Shown here piece by piece: positions 46,787-47,644 of a DNA stretch of 47,644 nucleotides (within the stretch, counting starts at the first letter, position 1; each line of letters begins with the position of its first letter). Made by a program: the position numbers and the translations under genes. The stretch is from Xylophilus ampelinus. Its GTDB lineage: Bacteria; Pseudomonadota; Gammaproteobacteria; Burkholderiales; Burkholderiaceae_C. Under the pieces are notes generated by a model. The model saw nothing but the letters and a program-made list of their open reading frames with translations. It ran no database searches and was not told the origin of the DNA. The stretch is from NCBI RefSeq assembly GCF_901875635.1, contig NZ_CABFMN010000109.1:1-47644 (forward strand), read 5' to 3'.

Positions 46787-47254
46787 ATGCCCGCCACCAT
46801 CCAGGACCTTTGCCAGGCGATCGCCCAGAACACCAGCGACGACGCCTTCGCGCCGGCCCTGCAGACCGCGCAATGGGAGGTGCTGGGCTCGTACCTGCAA
46901 CCGTTCGAGCTCGCGGCTGGACAGACGCTGATCGACGAGAACGCGCACGACCGCACGCTGTTCTTCATCGAGTCGGGCTCGGTGAGCGTCCACACCCTCA
47001 GCAGCAAGGGCGAGGTGCAGATCGCGATGCTCAACGCCGGTTCGGCCGTCGGCGAAGGCGCCTTCTTCTCGCGCCAGCCGCGCTCGGCCAGCGTGACGGC
47101 CGCTGCGGCCTCCCGCCTGTGGCGGCTCACGCCGCTGCGCTTCAGTGAGATGGCCAACCGCCAGCCGAGCATTGCGCTCGAACTCACGCTGGCCCTGGGT
47201 CTGGTGATGTCGCGCCGACTGCGCAGCAAGTCGCGCCGGGTGGCGGTCACCTAA
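46787..47254 (+). CDS. Cyclic-nucleotide-binding-domain protein without a DNA-binding domain
   Basis: 155 residues from ATG 46787 (MPATIQDLCQAI). One cNMP-binding beta-roll: QPFELAAGQTLIDENAHDRT, LFFIESGSVSVHTLSSKGEV, then the phosphate-binding-cassette region AVGEGAFFSRQPRSASVTA, with Gly-Glu and Arg-Ser-Ala in place. It ends in a basic tail (RRLRSKSRRVAVT) with no helix-turn-helix, unlike Crp/Fnr regulators. A small sensor or partner protein is likely. Nothing further can be said from context. An inverted repeat AAGCCGC-TTTC-GCGGCTT follows near 47265. Confidence 0.82.
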   Translation: MPATIQDLCQAIAQNTSDDAFAPALQTAQWEVLGSYLQPFELAAGQTLIDENAHDRTLFFIESGSVSVHTLSSKGEVQIAMLNAGSAVGEGAFFSRQPRSASVTAAAASRLWRLTPLRFSEMANRQPSIALELTLALGLVMSRRLRSKSRRVAVT

Positions 47255-47388
47255 GCACCTCCTAAAGCCGCTTTCGCGGCTTCCCGTCCCTGGCGCCGTC
47301 GACCACTTCGTGTAACAGCGGCCATCGAACGGGCGACAAGCCCGATCTGCCCGGCTACCATGTTACAAAGAGTAGTCGGAGAGCCGAA

Positions 47389-47644
47389 ATGCCTGTGGTA
47401 TGCGCCGCGTGCGGCACCGAAAACCGAGAAGCCGCCAAGTTCTGCCGAGGGTGCGGTGCCCGTCTGGCTGGCGCCGCGCCCGCCGTTGCGGCGGACGAAG
47501 CCGCCTGGCCCTTGACCCAGCCGGCGGATCTGCCCGGCTCCGCGGCCGACGAGCGCACGGTCATCCTCGGGGCGCCGGCCGCCACGTCGCGCGCTGCGGC
47601 GCCCCTGCCACCGTCGCCTCCCACCGCGCCGCCACCGGCAGCGG
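47389..47644 (+). CDS. Zinc-ribbon protein, 3' end cut off by window edge
   Basis: It starts at ATG 47389 behind GGAGAG and stays open to the window end (85 residues seen). The N-terminus is a zinc ribbon with two CxxC knuckles: CAACG and CRGCG. An Ala/Pro-rich linker follows containing DERTVILGAP. This opening is found in various regulatory proteins, including FHA and kinase/phosphatase proteins; which kind cannot be told because the rest is missing. Confidence 0.7.
   Translation, partial: MPVVCAACGTENREAAKFCRGCGARLAGAAPAVAADEAAWPLTQPADLPGSAADERTVILGAPAATSRAAAPLPPSPPTAPPPAA

Noticed and set aside
47265..47282. Hairpin AAGCCGC-TTTC-GCGGCTT after the cNMP-domain gene as a terminator
   Set aside because: It is followed by CCCGTCC rather than T residues, so it was noted within the gene entry only.

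Overview
The window is a GC-rich stretch of a betaproteobacterial chromosome, most likely from the family Comamonadaceae and Variovorax-like. The grounds are the base composition, the character of the proteins, the layout dnaA-dnaN-gyrB on one strand facing rpmH-rnpA-yidD-yidC-mnmE on the other, and a scattered short repeat with a GCTAT..ATAGC core that I associate with this family. The genus is an inference. No rRNA, tRNA, CRISPR array or intact mobile element was seen.

Layout. 1-4182: three adaptor/protease genes of an export or efflux locus that begins outside the window (cut-off RND adaptor, GAF-like/HlyD protein, M50 protease fused to a HlyD part). 4207-8213 (minus): PBP1A and CreD. 8435-13345 (plus): a tight operon of a VIT/vWA protein with a PEP-CTERM-like tail, an exosortase with its full catalytic triad, an EpsI-like partner and a stand-alone GT51 glycosyltransferase. 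It is divergent from creD, and the spacer between them carries a perfect TTCAC-N6-TTCAC cre tag. 13656-19143: a PotABCD-type ABC transporter plus an Asp/Glu-racemase-family enzyme, with a large palindromic repeat in three consecutive gaps. 19175-22106: small secreted proteins, a flavodoxin-fold oxidoreductase and a Spy/CpxP-like chaperone, ending in facing terminators. 22331-25459: a ybhP-clsB-ybhN lipid operon. 25504-28786: a small lipoprotein, then a radical-SAM protein and UdgX (DNA damage), preceded by a LexA-like box that overlaps the start codon. 28793-33266 (minus): DUF3053 lipoprotein, PagL, metallophosphoesterase, a membrane protein and two tandem paralogous secreted proteins. 33554-36808: exonuclease III, small proteins and the C-terminal remnant of a Fic-type mobile mystery protein B. 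36852-46706: the replication-origin neighbourhood. 46787-47644: a cNMP-binding-domain protein and the start of a zinc-ribbon protein.

How the genes work together. Much of the left half concerns the cell envelope (PBP1A, GT51, CreD, exosortase with its target). The shared cre tag suggests that CreBC-type envelope or beta-lactam stress signalling governs both creD and the exosortase operon. This creD / cre tag / single-target exosortase arrangement is the best candidate here for an undescribed system. The clsB operon, PagL and the chaperone add lipid and envelope maintenance. The radical-SAM/UdgX pair is a separate DNA-damage module.
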